Assembly: GCF_003201475.1 (NCBI RefSeq)
Contig: NZ_QJJK01000007.1
Span: 186,001 to 250,000 of the forward strand
Reading direction: 5' to 3'
DNA from: Chelatococcus asaccharovorans
GTDB taxonomy: Bacteria; Pseudomonadota; Alphaproteobacteria; Rhizobiales; Beijerinckiaceae
DNA: 64,000 nucleotides
Each line of letters starts with the position of its first letter. Position 1 is the first letter of the stretch. A program made the translations under genes and the position numbers. The notes under the pieces were generated by a model. That model was not told the origin of the DNA and ran no database searches. It worked only from the letters and a program-made list of their open reading frames with translations. Below, one piece after another: positions 1 to 8,450 of the stretch.

Positions 1-271
1 CCTGGCCGGAGCCTATGGCAACGGCGCCCGTGCCGCCTTCGAGCGAGGCGATGCGCCGCTCCAGCGGGGCCGTCGTCGGATTGGAACCGCGCGAATAGGA
101 AAAGCCGGTCTGGCGCATCGCGAAGATATCGGCGGCCATGTCCGGGCCATCGAAGACGAAGCCGTTGGTCAGGAATAGCGGCGTGGCGCGGGCGCCGGTG
201 GCCGGATCGGGGGCCGTGCCGGCCTGGACGGCGCGGGTTGCGAAAGCGAGGGGCTTGTTCTGGTCTGACAT
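1..271 (-). CDS. O-acetylhomoserine sulfhydrylase-type PLP enzyme, first 90 residues only (cut by window edge)
   Basis: This is the N-terminal part of a Cys/Met-metabolism PLP-dependent enzyme (MetY/MetZ/MetB superfamily). Reading back from the ATG at 271 gives MSDQNKPLAFATRAVQAG, then DPATGARATPLFLTNGFVF and LERRIASLEGGTGAVAIGSG. These match, block for block, the N-terminus of the complete paralogue that ends 10 bp upstream, so the two are tandem paralogues in one operon. The PLP lysine and the rest of the catalytic domain lie outside the window, so the substrate (O-acetylhomoserine, O-succinylhomoserine or cystathionine) cannot be assigned. The family call is secure; the specificity is open. 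Confidence 0.88.
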   Translation of the reverse strand, partial: MSDQNKPLAFATRAVQAGTAPDPATGARATPLFLTNGFVFDGPDMAADIFAMRQTGFSYSRGSNPTTAPLERRIASLEGGTGAVAIGSGQ

Positions 272-281
272 GCTGGGTTCC

Positions 282-1571
282 TCAGGCGCTGGCGGCGGCA
301 AGCGCCTGGTCGAGATCGGCGATCAGGTCGTCTTTGTCTTCGATGCCGACGGACAGGCGCACGACGTCCGGTCCGGCCCCCGCGGCGACCTTCTGCGCGT
401 CGGTCAACTGTTTGTGGGTGGTGGATGCAGGGTGGATCACCAGCGAGCGGGTGTCGCCGATATTGGCAAGATGGGAAAAGAGTTTGAGATTGGAGACAAG
501 CTTGATGCCCGCGTCGTAGCCGCCCTTCAGGCCGAAGGTGAAAACAGCGCCGGCGCCGCGCGGCAGGTAACGCTGGGTGAGCGCGTAATAGGGGCTCGTC
601 TCGAGGCCGGCGTAGCCCACCCAGGCGACGGCCGGATGCTGCGACAGATGCTGGGCGACCGCGAGCGCGTTGTCGGAATGCTGCTGCATCCGGAGCGACA
701 AGGTCTCGACGCCGTTGAGAATGAGGAAGGCATTGAAGGGCGACAGCGCCGGCCCGAGATCGCGCAGGCCGAGCACGCGCGTCGCGATGGCAAAGGCGAA
801 ATTGCCGAAAGTCTCGCCAAGCACCATCCCGTTATATTCCGGACGCGGCTCGGAAAGGAGCGGATAGCGCTTGTCGCCGACCCAGTTGAACGAGCCGCCA
901 TCCACGATCAGGCCGCCGATCGAATTGCCGTGGCCACCGATGAACTTGGTCGCCGAATGGACGACGATGTCGGCGCCGTGCTCGATGGGCCGCCAGAGAT
1001 AGGGCGTCGCCAGGGTGTTGTCGACGATGAGGGGGAGATTGGCCTTCTTGGCAATCGCCGAGATCGCCGCGATATCGACGATAACGCCGCCCGGATTGGC
1101 AATGGATTCAACGAAGATCGCCTTGGTCTTCGGCGAGATGGCCTGCTCGAAGCTCGCCGGGTCGGTGCTGTCTGCCCAGACGACATTCCAGCCGAAGCTC
1201 TTGAAGGAGTTGTTGAACTGGTTGATCGAGCCGCCGTAGAGCCGGTTGCCCGCGATGAATTCGTCACCGGGCTGAAGCAAGGCATGAAAGGTCAGGAACT
1301 GCGCTGCGTGGCCCGATGCGAGCGCCAGCGCCGCGGTGCCCCCCTCGAGGGCGGCGATGCGTTCCTCGAGCACGGCGTTCGTCGGGTTTCCGATGCGCGT
1401 GTAGATATTGCCGAAGGCCTGCAGGCCGAACAACGACGCGGCATGTTCGACATCGTTGAAGACGAAGGATGTCGTCTGATAGATAGGTGTGGCGCGCGCA
1501 CCCGTGGTGGGATCCGGATGAGCACCGGCGTGGATGGCCAGCGTGTCGAAACCGGGTTCTTTATCAGCCAT
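282..1571 (-). CDS. metY: O-acetylhomoserine sulfhydrylase (O-acetylhomoserine aminocarboxypropyltransferase)
   Basis: This cytosolic PLP enzyme uses sulfide (or methanethiol) and O-acetylhomoserine to make homocysteine (or methionine). Its 429 residues are the usual length for MetY. It shows the N-terminal block DPTTGARATPIYQTTSFVF, LEGGTAALALASGHAA, the GNRLYGGSINQF segment and the PLP-lysine region HSATKFIGGHGNSIGG. Translation could begin at 1577 or 1571. The complementary strand reads CTGAGGAGAGATGGCAATGG, which puts AGGAG 8 nt before the second ATG and only about 2 nt before the first, so 1571 is preferred. It is followed after 10 bp by a second enzyme of the same family. A consensus-like promoter lies just upstream. 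Confidence 0.93.
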   Translation of the reverse strand: MADKEPGFDTLAIHAGAHPDPTTGARATPIYQTTSFVFNDVEHAASLFGLQAFGNIYTRIGNPTNAVLEERIAALEGGTAALALASGHAAQFLTFHALLQPGDEFIAGNRLYGGSINQFNNSFKSFGWNVVWADSTDPASFEQAISPKTKAIFVESIANPGGVIVDIAAISAIAKKANLPLIVDNTLATPYLWRPIEHGADIVVHSATKFIGGHGNSIGGLIVDGGSFNWVGDKRYPLLSEPRPEYNGMVLGETFGNFAFAIATRVLGLRDLGPALSPFNAFLILNGVETLSLRMQQHSDNALAVAQHLSQHPAVAWVGYAGLETSPYYALTQRYLPRGAGAVFTFGLKGGYDAGIKLVSNLKLFSHLANIGDTRSLVIHPASTTHKQLTDAQKVAAGAGPDVVRLSVGIEDKDDLIADLDQALAAASA

Positions 1572-1640
1572 TGCCATCTCTCCTCAGTGGTGCGGCCGCG
1601 CTCACCTTATCTGTCATTTCCTGTTTAACGGCCGTATTGT

Positions 1641-1669
1641 TCGATAAACCGAACGGACCGGTCGGTCAA
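1641..1669 (-). promoter_or_regulatory. Candidate sigma70-type promoter of metY with a palindromic spacer
   Basis: On the minus strand, TTGACC (1669-1664) is followed by exactly 17 nt and TATCGA (1646-1641). The spacer contains the perfect 8-bp palindrome GACCGGTC (1656-1663), flanked by ACCGA/TCGGT arms (1648-1652 and 1662-1666). A palindrome between -35 and -10 suggests repressor binding, and GACCGGTC is a core seen in some TetR-type operators. No regulator gene is adjacent, so the binding protein is unknown. Confidence 0.45.
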
Positions 1670-1733
1670 CGACGAAATCATGGGCGGGGCTGGGTTTTCT
1701 GGCCATAGGAATTGCCGCGGCGATTGCCGCCCT

Positions 1734-2174
1734 TCAGGGATGGCTCCCGCCGAAGAGGCGAGGGCGTTCGATGGCTGGGCAGCGGTTCATGATCACCGTC
1801 ACCCCCTTGGCCTCCGCGCGCCTCGCGGCGGCGTCATTGCGAACGCCGAGCTGCATCCAGATGACCTTCGGAAGGGCCGGCAGGGCCAGCGCTTCGTCGA
1901 CCACCGCGCCGGCCGCCTCCGAATTGCGGAAGACATCGACCATGTCGACGGGAACGGGCACATCCGCGAGCGTCGCAAAAACATCGCGCCCGAGGAGCGT
2001 CTGCCCGGCGAGGCCCGGATTGACGGGGTAGAGCGCGTAGCCTGCATCGATGAGATAGGCCATGACCCCGTGGCTTGGCCGTGCCGGATTGTTCGACGCG
2101 CCGATAAGCGCGATCGTCCTGGTCTCCGTCAGAACGCGGCGGATCAGATCGTCGTCGTAATGGTCATGGGCCAT
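1734..2174 (-). CDS. CoA-binding domain protein (YccU-like)
   Basis: This 146-residue protein is a single Rossmann-like CoA-binding domain of the YccU type. The N-terminal nucleotide-binding segment [19 protein letters not shown] is followed by [27 protein letters not shown] and [19 protein letters not shown]. The C-terminal [11 protein letters not shown] matches the conserved NxCxxIExxRL ending of the family. The start ATG at 2174 gives [15 protein letters not shown]. The family is cytosolic and binds CoA, but no reaction is established. It stands between metY and rplM, a common arrangement in Hyphomicrobiales. Confidence 0.9.
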   Translation of the reverse strand: MAHDHYDDDLIRRVLTETRTIALIGASNNPARPSHGVMAYLIDAGYALYPVNPGLAGQTLLGRDVFATLADVPVPVDMVDVFRNSEAAGAVVDEALALPALPKVIWMQLGVRNDAAARRAEAKGVTVIMNRCPAIERPRLFGGSHP

Positions 2175-2314
2175 GGGTCACCTCGCTTCACCTTGCCGGC
2201 GCGACGGTAACGCAGCCATCGTTTGCCATGAAGCGGAAAGGCATATCCCCTGATGATCCCCGTTGTCGCCGGGGACGCCGCAGCCGTTGTCATCTCGGAC
2301 AACTCTGCCTCCCG

Positions 2315-2360
2315 TTGTCACCCCGGGGCCCTGCGGAACAGGGAGCCCGGGATCCATGAC
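2315..2360 (-). repeat. Palindromic intergenic repeat, family A, copy 1 (inverted orientation)
   Basis: Read on the minus strand, this element begins TCATGGATCCCGGG, forms an imperfect stem (CCCGGG..CCCTG paired with CAGGG..CCCGGG) and ends GGTGAC. The same layout, TCATGG-TCCCGG-stem-CCGGGATG, recurs at 2391-2432 and 14850-14890. It is a REP-like, non-coding hairpin repeat. Confidence 0.65.
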
Positions 2361-2390
2361 CATTGTAGCGCACCATTCGGCACCACCGGT

Positions 2391-2432
2391 GTTCATGGGT
2401 CCCGGACAGCCGCGGCGCGGCTTCCGGGATGA
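2391..2432 (+). repeat. Palindromic intergenic repeat, family A, copy 2
   Basis: GTTCATGGG is followed by TCCCGGA (2400-2406), a GCCGC/GCGGC inner stem, and TCCGGGA (2423-2429), then TGAC. It lies 30 bp from copy 1 in the opposite orientation, so the pair forms a larger inverted repeat in the rplM leader region. Confidence 0.65.
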
Positions 2433-2541
2433 CCGGGGCGGGACGGGAGAGGGAAGCGCAAAAAAAGCGGTATTATATTACCATTTATCCTAAGATGATG
2501 TTTTTTATTCCTTTTTTGCCAGCCTGCGCCGATTATCGCGC

Positions 2542-2569
2542 TTGACAGCAGCGCCTGCCCTGATTATGC
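2542..2569 (+). promoter_or_regulatory. Candidate promoter for rplM-rpsI
   Basis: A perfect -35 box TTGACA (2542-2547) is followed by 16 nt and a weak -10 TTATGC (2564-2569). It lies about 80 bp ahead of the rplM start. The remainder of 2175-2650 holds the two family-A repeats and an A/T-rich stretch (2459-2515) with no open frame that I can support. Confidence 0.45.
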
Positions 2570-2650
2570 GATCGTCACTCTCGCGCGGCGGCTTGTCCGT
2601 ATGCGCTGTGGCAGCGCGGCTTACCGCCGTATCAGTTTCGGAAGACCCTC

Positions 2651-3115
2651 ATGAAGACTTTTTCGGCCAAACCAGCCGACGTCGAGAAGAAGTGGGTGCT
2701 CATCGACGCCTCCGGGCTCGTTGTCGGCCGCCTCGCTACGATCGTCGCCCTTCGGCTGCGTGGCAAGCACAAGCCGTCCTTCACGCCGCATGTGGACGAT
2801 GGTGACAACATCATCATCATCAATGCCGACAAGGTGGTCCTGACCGGCCGCAAGCGCGACCAGAAGGTCTATTACCATCACACGGGCTACCCAGGCGGCA
2901 TCAAGGAGCGGACTGCGAAGTTCATCCTCGAGGGCCGTTTCCCGGAGCGCATCGTCGAGAAGGCCGTCGAGCGCATGCTCCCGCGCGGGCCGCTTGGCCG
3001 CAAGCAACTCGGCAACCTCCGCGTCTACAAGGGCGCGTCCCATCCCCACGAAGCCCAGCAGCCTGTCACTCTCGACGTCGGCGCTATGAACCGTAAGAAC
3101 GTGAGGAGCGCCTGA
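2651..3115 (+). CDS. rplM: 50S ribosomal protein L13 (uL13)
   Basis: This 154-residue protein of the large ribosomal subunit is a core translation component and one of the early assembly proteins. Recognisable blocks are [86 protein letters not shown] and HPHEAQQP. The length and full motif order match alphaproteobacterial L13. It is followed 2 bp later by rpsI, the universal rplM-rpsI operon. Confidence 0.98.
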   Translation: MKTFSAKPADVEKKWVLIDASGLVVGRLATIVALRLRGKHKPSFTPHVDDGDNIIIINADKVVLTGRKRDQKVYYHHTGYPGGIKERTAKFILEGRFPERIVEKAVERMLPRGPLGRKQLGNLRVYKGASHPHEAQQPVTLDVGAMNRKNVRSA

Positions 3116-3117
3116 TC

Positions 3118-3597
3118 ATGGCCGAGACCCTCCAGAGCCTCTCCGAGCTGGGCGAGCGTATTGCGCCGGCCACGCCCGACGCACCTGTGCATGTCCAGAA
3201 GCTGGACGCCTACGGCCGTGCTTATGCCACCGGCAAGCGCAAGGACGCCATCGCCCGCGTCTGGATCAAGCCCGGTGCCGGCCAGATCACGATCAACGAC
3301 CGCCCGATCGACGTGTATTTTGCGCGCCCGGTGCTGCGGATGATCCTGCGTCAGCCGCTCGTCGTCGCCAACCGCGTTGACCAGTACGACATCAATGTCA
3401 CCGTCCTCGGTGGTGGGCTGTCCGGCCAGGCCGGTGCCGTGCGTCACGGTCTGTCCAAGGCTCTGACCTATTTTGAGCCGGAGCTGCGCTCGGTGCTCAA
3501 GAAGGAAGGCTTCCTGACCCGCGACAGCCGCGTGGTCGAGCGCAAGAAGTACGGTCGCGCCAAGGCTCGCCGCTCCTTCCAGTTCTCCAAGCGCTGA
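3118..3597 (+). CDS. rpsI: 30S ribosomal protein S9 (uS9)
   Basis: This 159-residue small-subunit protein has a C-terminal tail that reaches the P-site tRNA. The S9 core runs from [18 protein letters not shown] through [38 protein letters not shown] and [19 protein letters not shown] to the invariant terminal SKR. About 30 extra N-terminal residues ([15 protein letters not shown]...) precede the core, as is common in alphaproteobacteria. It is co-transcribed with rplM and closed by a strong terminator about 55 bp downstream. Confidence 0.98.
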   Translation: MAETLQSLSELGERIAPATPDAPVHVQKLDAYGRAYATGKRKDAIARVWIKPGAGQITINDRPIDVYFARPVLRMILRQPLVVANRVDQYDINVTVLGGGLSGQAGAVRHGLSKALTYFEPELRSVLKKEGFLTRDSRVVERKKYGRAKARRSFQFSKR

Positions 3598-3650
3598 GAC
3601 TGGCCGGCGCCTTTCGGGGCGTCCGTTACCTTGGCTATACGGATATACAG

Positions 3651-3678
3651 AAAAAGGGCGGCGTCAGCCGCCCTTTTT
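3651..3678 (+). terminator. Rho-independent terminator of rplM-rpsI
   Basis: A perfect 12-bp stem AAAAAGGGCGGC / GCCGCCCTTTTT with a GTCA loop is followed by a T run. The A run on the 5' side means it could also act on the opposite strand. Confidence 0.88.
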
Positions 3679-3741
3679 TCTTGCGCCTGAAGGGATCCAA
3701 GGGCTGAACTTCGGAAAAGGTCATTAGACGAGGGAATCACC

Positions 3742-4698
3742 GTGCCGTCTGACGAGCCACATCCCGGGCCCGCCATCGATAATGCCTTTCTTGGGCCGGT
3801 GCGGGGAGGCGCGAGCGATCCCACCTTCGCCGGGGCGCTCTCCTTCATGCGCAGGCGCTACAGCCGCGATCTTGTCGGCATCGATACGGTGATCTGGGGA
3901 ATTCCCTATGATTGCAGCACGTCGAACAGGCCCGGCACACGGTTTGGTCCGCAGGCGATCCGCCGGGCGTCGGCGACCTTCGACGGCGATCCGCAATTTC
4001 CCTCGGGGCTCGACCCCTTCGCCGAATTGAGCGTCGTCGACTGGGGCGACTGTGCCTTTGACTACCGGCGCCTTCAGGACGTGCCTGCGCTTATCGAGAA
4101 AGAGGCGACGCATATTCTCGGCCACGGTTGTCACCTCGTCACGCTTGGCGGCGACCATTCCATCACCTTGCCGCTGCTGCGCGCCCATGCGGCCATGCAC
4201 GGCCCGCTCGCCCTCGTCCAATTCGATGCGCACCAGGACACCTGGAGCGATGATCTCGGGCAGGGCCACGGCAGTTTCGTCACCACCGCCGAGGCCGAAG
4301 GCCTCATCGACACGTCACGGTCGATCCAGCTCGGCATCCGCACGGTTGCGCCCGATGACTTCGGCATCGAAATCATCGATGCTTACGAGGGGCGTGAACT
4401 CGGCGTGAGAGGCATCATCCAGCGCATCGAGGAAAGGGTCGGCGCGGCACCTGCCTATCTCTCCTTCGACATCGACGCGCTCGATCCCGCCTTCGCACCT
4501 GGCACCGGAACACCCGTGGCGGGGGGCTTCAGTTCTGCCGAGGCCTTGATGATCCTCTGGGGGCTGCGCGGGCTCGACTGGCATGGCATGGATGTCGTGG
4601 AAGTCTCCCCGCCCTACGACCACGCGGATACGACCGCGCTTGCAGCCGCTGCGATCGTGCAGCATTACCTGCAAATCCTCGCCGAAAAGGATGATTGA
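3742..4698 (+). CDS. speB: Agmatinase-family ureohydrolase
   Basis: This Mn-dependent hydrolase removes urea from a guanidino substrate (agmatine, guanidinobutyrate or similar). Its 318 residues carry the metal-ligand motifs in order: LGGDHSITLPLL (His), FDAHQDTW (Asp, His, Asp) and SFDIDALDPAFAPGTGTPV (Asp, Asp). The start is GTG at 3742, with AGGGA about 7 nt upstream (GAGGGAATCACC). The ureohydrolase family is certain; agmatine as substrate is only the most common assignment, and guanidinobutyrase or formiminoglutamase-like activity is possible. Adjacent argC suggests an arginine/polyamine context. Confidence 0.88.
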   Translation: MPSDEPHPGPAIDNAFLGPVRGGASDPTFAGALSFMRRRYSRDLVGIDTVIWGIPYDCSTSNRPGTRFGPQAIRRASATFDGDPQFPSGLDPFAELSVVDWGDCAFDYRRLQDVPALIEKEATHILGHGCHLVTLGGDHSITLPLLRAHAAMHGPLALVQFDAHQDTWSDDLGQGHGSFVTTAEAEGLIDTSRSIQLGIRTVAPDDFGIEIIDAYEGRELGVRGIIQRIEERVGAAPAYLSFDIDALDPAFAPGTGTPVAGGFSSAEALMILWGLRGLDWHGMDVVEVSPPYDHADTTALAAAAIVQHYLQILAEKDD

Positions 4699-4812
4699 GC
4701 GGACTTCACCAACCACGTTTTCCCTTGAAGTTTTGGCTGAACGCCGTACATCGACGGAGATGCCGGACGCCGATCGGTGTCGCGTGTCCGAAGGTCACCA
4801 GGAGTGCCCGAT

Positions 4813-5766
4813 ATGAGTGCCGCGTCCTTCAAGGATGGAACCGTGCCAAGCATCTTCATCGATGGAGAGGCGGGAACGACCGGCCTTGGTATCCGCGAAC
4901 GCCTGCAGTCGCTCAGCGGCATCACGGTCAAGAGCATCGATCCCGAATTGCGCAAGGACGCAAAGGCGCGCCAGGCCATGATGGCGGCCGTCGACCTCGT
5001 GGTGCTGTGCCTGCCGGATGCGGCGGCGCGTGAGGCCGTCGCACTCGCACGGGATCTCGGCGCCGATGCACCGCGCATCCTCGATGCGAGCACCGCCCAT
5101 CGTACCGACGCGGCTTGGACCTACGGCTTCGCCGAACTGGCCGAGGGCCAGGCGGACGCGATTCGCGCCGCGCGGCTTGTCTCCAATCCCGGTTGTTACG
5201 CCACGGGTGCGATCGCGCTTCTGCGACCACTCGTCGACTGTGGCCTCATTCCCCCGGATTATCCGCTGACGATCAACGCGGTCAGTGGCTATTCCGGCGG
5301 TGGTCGCACGATGATCGAGGCCTACGAGGCGGGCCGCGCACCTGCCTTCGAGCTCTACGGCCTGGGGTTCGACCACAAGCACCTGCCCGAGATCACGGCG
5401 CTGAGCCGGTTGGATGTGGCACCGATCTTCATTCCTTCGGTCGGCAATTTCCGGCAGGGCATGCTCGTCAGCGTGCCGCTCAATCTGTCGGCCTTGCCGG
5501 CACAGCCGCCGGCGGACGATCTCGCGGCATCTCTCGCGGCCCGCTATCGTGATTGCGAATTCGTGCGGGTCATCGGGATCGAGGGCTCCCATGCCATCGG
5601 CGGACGCCTCGATGCCGAAGCCTTGAACAACACGGACAATCTCGAAATCTTCGTGTTCTCGGACAAGGATGGTGGCCGTGTGGTGCTCGTCGCCCGGCTC
5701 GACAATCTCGGCAAGGGCGCATCCGGCGCCGCTGTCCAGAACATCAAGCTGATGCTGGGACAGTAG
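4813..5766 (+). CDS. argC: N-acetyl-gamma-glutamyl-phosphate reductase
   Basis: This enzyme catalyses the third step of arginine synthesis, the NADPH-dependent reduction of N-acetylglutamyl phosphate to the semialdehyde. At 317 residues it belongs to the short (type 2) ArgC class. It has the nucleotide-binding start IFIDGEAGTTGLGIRERL, the catalytic cysteine in SNPGCYATGAIAL, NAVSGYSGGGRTMIEAYE, and the His of GFDHKHLPEI. The frame opens at 4777, but CAGGAG at 4799-4804 is correctly placed for the ATG at 4813, which gives MSAASFKDGTVPSIFIDG. A bidirectional terminator separates it from the convergent FAH-family gene. Confidence 0.95.
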   Translation: MSAASFKDGTVPSIFIDGEAGTTGLGIRERLQSLSGITVKSIDPELRKDAKARQAMMAAVDLVVLCLPDAAAREAVALARDLGADAPRILDASTAHRTDAAWTYGFAELAEGQADAIRAARLVSNPGCYATGAIALLRPLVDCGLIPPDYPLTINAVSGYSGGGRTMIEAYEAGRAPAFELYGLGFDHKHLPEITALSRLDVAPIFIPSVGNFRQGMLVSVPLNLSALPAQPPADDLAASLAARYRDCEFVRVIGIEGSHAIGGRLDAEALNNTDNLEIFVFSDKDGGRVVLVARLDNLGKGASGAAVQNIKLMLGQ

Positions 5767-5797
5767 AGCGGCGGTCGTCCATTACACATCATCGCCA

Positions 5798-5834
5798 AAA
5801 AAACCCGGCCTGATCGGATCAGGCCGGGCTTCTT
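5798..5834. terminator. Bidirectional terminator between argC and the FAH-family gene
   Basis: The arms CCCGGCCTGATC (5804-5815) and GATCAGGCCGGG (5817-5828) form a perfect hairpin. On the minus strand it is followed by seven Ts, and on the plus strand by CTTCTTGTT. It therefore serves both convergent genes and is stronger for the minus-strand gene. Confidence 0.85.
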
Positions 5835-5860
5835 GTTCTGTCGGATGCTTGGGACGACGA

Positions 5861-6712
5861 TCAGCCGGCCTTGTAGGGCACCACGGTCTGGCGCTGCGAT
5901 CCCAAGCCCTCGATGCCGAGCGTCATGATGTCGCCGGCCTTCAGATAGACCGGCGGCTTCATGCCCATGCCGACGCCGGGCGGCGTTCCGGTGGTGATGA
6001 CGTCGCCGGCTTCGAGCCGCATGAATTGCGAGATGTAGTGCACGAGATAGAGCGCACCGAAGATCATCGTGCTCGTCGAGCCGGTCTGCATGCGCTTGCC
6101 GTTGACGTCGAGCCACATGCCGAGGTTCTGCACGTCGGCGATCTCGTCGGGGGTCACCAGCCACGGACCGAGCGGACCGAAGGTCGGGCAGCCCTTGCCC
6201 TTCATCCATTGGCCACCGCGCTCGGTCTGCCAGGCGCGCTCCGACACGTCGTTGCAGAGGCAGAAGCCGGCGACGATCGAGAGGGCATCCGCTTCCGAGA
6301 CATTCGAGGCGGTCTTGCCGATGACGATGGCGAGCTCGACTTCCCAGTCCATCTTCTCGGAGCCGAAGGGCACCATCACGTCGTCATTCGGGCCGACGAT
6401 GCATGACCGGGCCTTGTTGAAAAGGATGGGCTCGCTTGGGATCGGCGAATTGGTTTCGGCAGCGTGGTCGGCGTAGTTCAGGCCAACCGCGATGAAATTG
6501 CCGACATTGCCGACGCAGGGGCCGAGGCGGACACCGGCATCGACCTTCGGCAGCGAGGCCGGATCGAGCTTGGCGAGTTCCGCGAGCTTCTCCTTGGACA
6601 GGTAGGGTCCAGAGATGTCCGGTACGACGCCGCTGAGGTCACGGATCGTCCCGTCAGCATCGATCAACCCAGGCTTTTCTTCACCCACCTTGCCGAAACG
6701 CACAAGCTTCAT
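5861..6712 (-). CDS. Fumarylacetoacetate hydrolase (FAH) family protein
   Basis: This 283-residue protein has the FAH fold of metal-dependent C-C hydrolases, isomerases and decarboxylases. It shows the entry motif FIAVGLNYADHAAE, the metal-binding region DWEVELAIVIGK (acidic ligands), CLCNDVSERAWQ, GKGCPTFGPLGPWLVT and the closing GDVITTGTPPGVGMG. It resembles enzymes annotated as 2-hydroxyhepta-2,4-diene-1,7-dioate isomerase or ureidoglycolate lyase, but the family is too broad to name a substrate. It is monocistronic, with a strong terminator at its end. Confidence 0.88.
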   Translation of the reverse strand: MKLVRFGKVGEEKPGLIDADGTIRDLSGVVPDISGPYLSKEKLAELAKLDPASLPKVDAGVRLGPCVGNVGNFIAVGLNYADHAAETNSPIPSEPILFNKARSCIVGPNDDVMVPFGSEKMDWEVELAIVIGKTASNVSEADALSIVAGFCLCNDVSERAWQTERGGQWMKGKGCPTFGPLGPWLVTPDEIADVQNLGMWLDVNGKRMQTGSTSTMIFGALYLVHYISQFMRLEAGDVITTGTPPGVGMGMKPPVYLKAGDIMTLGIEGLGSQRQTVVPYKAG

Positions 6713-7112
6713 CAGCGTTCACTCCTGTTTGCTGGTGAGATGTGTAACGCCTTCGGCAAATGCCGCAAGTGCGACCTGACATGTTGGATGAAATAAGCAA
6801 CCGTTATTTGAATGCGATCTGAAGAAATAAACTTTAAGTTGTATTTACCCGTCTTCGTCGCCCAACATGCGAAGCCGAAAAGCGGCTGATTCCCGCACGG
6901 GATTGGCGAGATTGGGACAGCTGGGGAACAGGCCGGATCTTCGGCATCGGCCTTGGCAGCGCGTTTCTCGGCGGCGGAGGCCTTGGCAACATCGGCATAG
7001 GGAAAGGAAGGCGCCGAACCGGCGGTGCGAGGAGGTTGCGTTGCGTATGTGTCGGGCGCTGGCCAGCGGCCTCGCCTGAAACCGTTACCAATTGCGATCA
7101 TGGAGCATCGGG
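6713..7112. other. 400-bp intergenic region, no supported gene
   Basis: This stretch separates the divergent FAH-family gene and FadL-type porin gene, so it should hold both promoters. Its only visible structure is a short inverted repeat CGGCA-AA-TGCCG at 6754-6765. The small open frames here have no family features and lack good ribosome-binding sites. Confidence 0.5.
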
Positions 7113-8423
7113 ATGAGTGGTTGGCGGCTCTGGTGGTGGGCGGTGGCCTTGGCTCTCGGCCTGTTTGGCGGGAGCGGAAGTGCCGCGGCCGGCGCTATCG
7201 GCGTGCGGGAGCAGAATGCCCGCAGTCAGGGAGCTGCATTCGCGGGGGTGGCTGCAGGAAGCGGCGGCCTTGGCTCCATCGTCTGGAATCCGGCATCGAT
7301 CGCCTTGTTTCCCGGTCTGCAAAGCGAAAGCGACATCAGCCTCGCGCGGACGCAGGCGCGCCTGTCGCCCGACTGGCACACGCTCATGGCGGCGGATCTC
7401 GCCGGCGGCTCGCCTTGGTCATCCGGGGAGATGGGCCAGGGGCGCTATGTGGCGGCGACTTACGGAAGCTACCAGATTAATGAGGCGCTGTGGATCGGTG
7501 CCGCGCTGAACACGCCTTACGGTTTCAGCTCGAAGCCTCGGCAGGACTGGGCCGGGCAATCCTACGCGCGCTCCTCGCGGCTGACGAGTGCGGCGTTTAC
7601 ACCGACCGTTGGTTATCGTGTGAACGACTGGCTTACGCTCGGCGCCGGGGTGACGGCGCAATATCTTGACCTGACGTTCAAACAGGCTGTGAATGGAGCG
7701 CCGGGAGCTCCCAGCGCCATTCTGCAAGGTAATGACCTCGGTGTCGGCTTCTCGCTGGGCGCGACGGTTCAGCCAAGGCCTGGCACGATGGTCGGCATCG
7801 GCTTCCGCTCGGCCGTGCACCATGAGATCTCGGGTCAATGGGCTGGGACACCGGGCATTCCCGTCCCGATCACGGCCGGCATAACCCTGCCGGAAACGCT
7901 GAGCTTGGGGATCTCCCAGATGCTCAATCCCCGTTGGACGATCCTGGCGACGGGCGAGTGGACCAACTGGAGCCGGATGGAGCGCTCCGCCGTCATCAGC
8001 CGGGCCACCGGGCTGCCAGTCAGCAGCCTGGCGTTCGGCTACCGGGATGGCACCTTCCTGTCCCTCGGTGCCGAATATCTCTGGCATGAAGGCGTGACGA
8101 TGCGTGCCGGCGTCGGCTTCGAGACGTCGCCAGTCACCAACGAGGCGCGCAGCCCCCGGCTGATCGATTCAGACAAGCTATGGGCCTCCCTCGGCGCGAG
8201 CTACCAGGCCACCGACAAACTCGGCCTCGACATCGGCTATTCGCGCCAGTTCATGCGGCAGGCCCCAGTCCGGATCACCGGGGCCTACGAAGACTTCAAT
8301 GGATCGACCTTCATCGCCGACGGCAAATCGTCCGTCGATGTCATTTCCTTCGCCTGGCGCTATCGTTGGGATGCGGCGGCCCGCCCCGTCTTCGTCGATC
8401 GCTATACGCCCGCGACGTACTGA
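7113..8423 (+). CDS. FadL/OmpP1-type outer-membrane transport protein
   Basis: This is a predicted outer-membrane beta-barrel for hydrophobic substrates such as long-chain fatty acids. A signal peptide MSGWRLWWWAVALALGLFGG ends near SAAAG, followed by the FadL-like N-terminal hatch (AIGVREQNARSQGAAFAGVA, GSIVWNPASIALFPG) and repeated amphipathic strands to the end. Its 436 residues fit the family. The frame opens at a TTG (7092), but the ATG at 7113 has GGAG 7 nt upstream and gives a proper signal sequence. It converges on phaC 27 bp away; fatty-acid import feeding PHA synthesis is a plausible but inferred link. Confidence 0.85.
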   Translation: MSGWRLWWWAVALALGLFGGSGSAAAGAIGVREQNARSQGAAFAGVAAGSGGLGSIVWNPASIALFPGLQSESDISLARTQARLSPDWHTLMAADLAGGSPWSSGEMGQGRYVAATYGSYQINEALWIGAALNTPYGFSSKPRQDWAGQSYARSSRLTSAAFTPTVGYRVNDWLTLGAGVTAQYLDLTFKQAVNGAPGAPSAILQGNDLGVGFSLGATVQPRPGTMVGIGFRSAVHHEISGQWAGTPGIPVPITAGITLPETLSLGISQMLNPRWTILATGEWTNWSRMERSAVISRATGLPVSSLAFGYRDGTFLSLGAEYLWHEGVTMRAGVGFETSPVTNEARSPRLIDSDKLWASLGASYQATDKLGLDIGYSRQFMRQAPVRITGAYEDFNGSTFIADGKSSVDVISFAWRYRWDAAARPVFVDRYTPATY

Positions 8424-8450
8424 TTGGACGCGGAGCGGCTCCCTGTCACA

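Noticed and set aside
138-1628. Long open frame on the plus strand opposite metY
   Set aside because: It is the high-GC antisense shadow of metY: no family motifs, Arg/Gly/Asp-rich composition, and the minus strand carries a full PLP enzyme with a good ribosome-binding site.
1572-1733. Possible SAM-II riboswitch ahead of metY
   Set aside because: Hyphomicrobiales often have one before homocysteine-synthesis genes, and GTTAAACA is present on the minus strand, but the conserved CTTGCAGCC block and the pseudoknot partners are missing.
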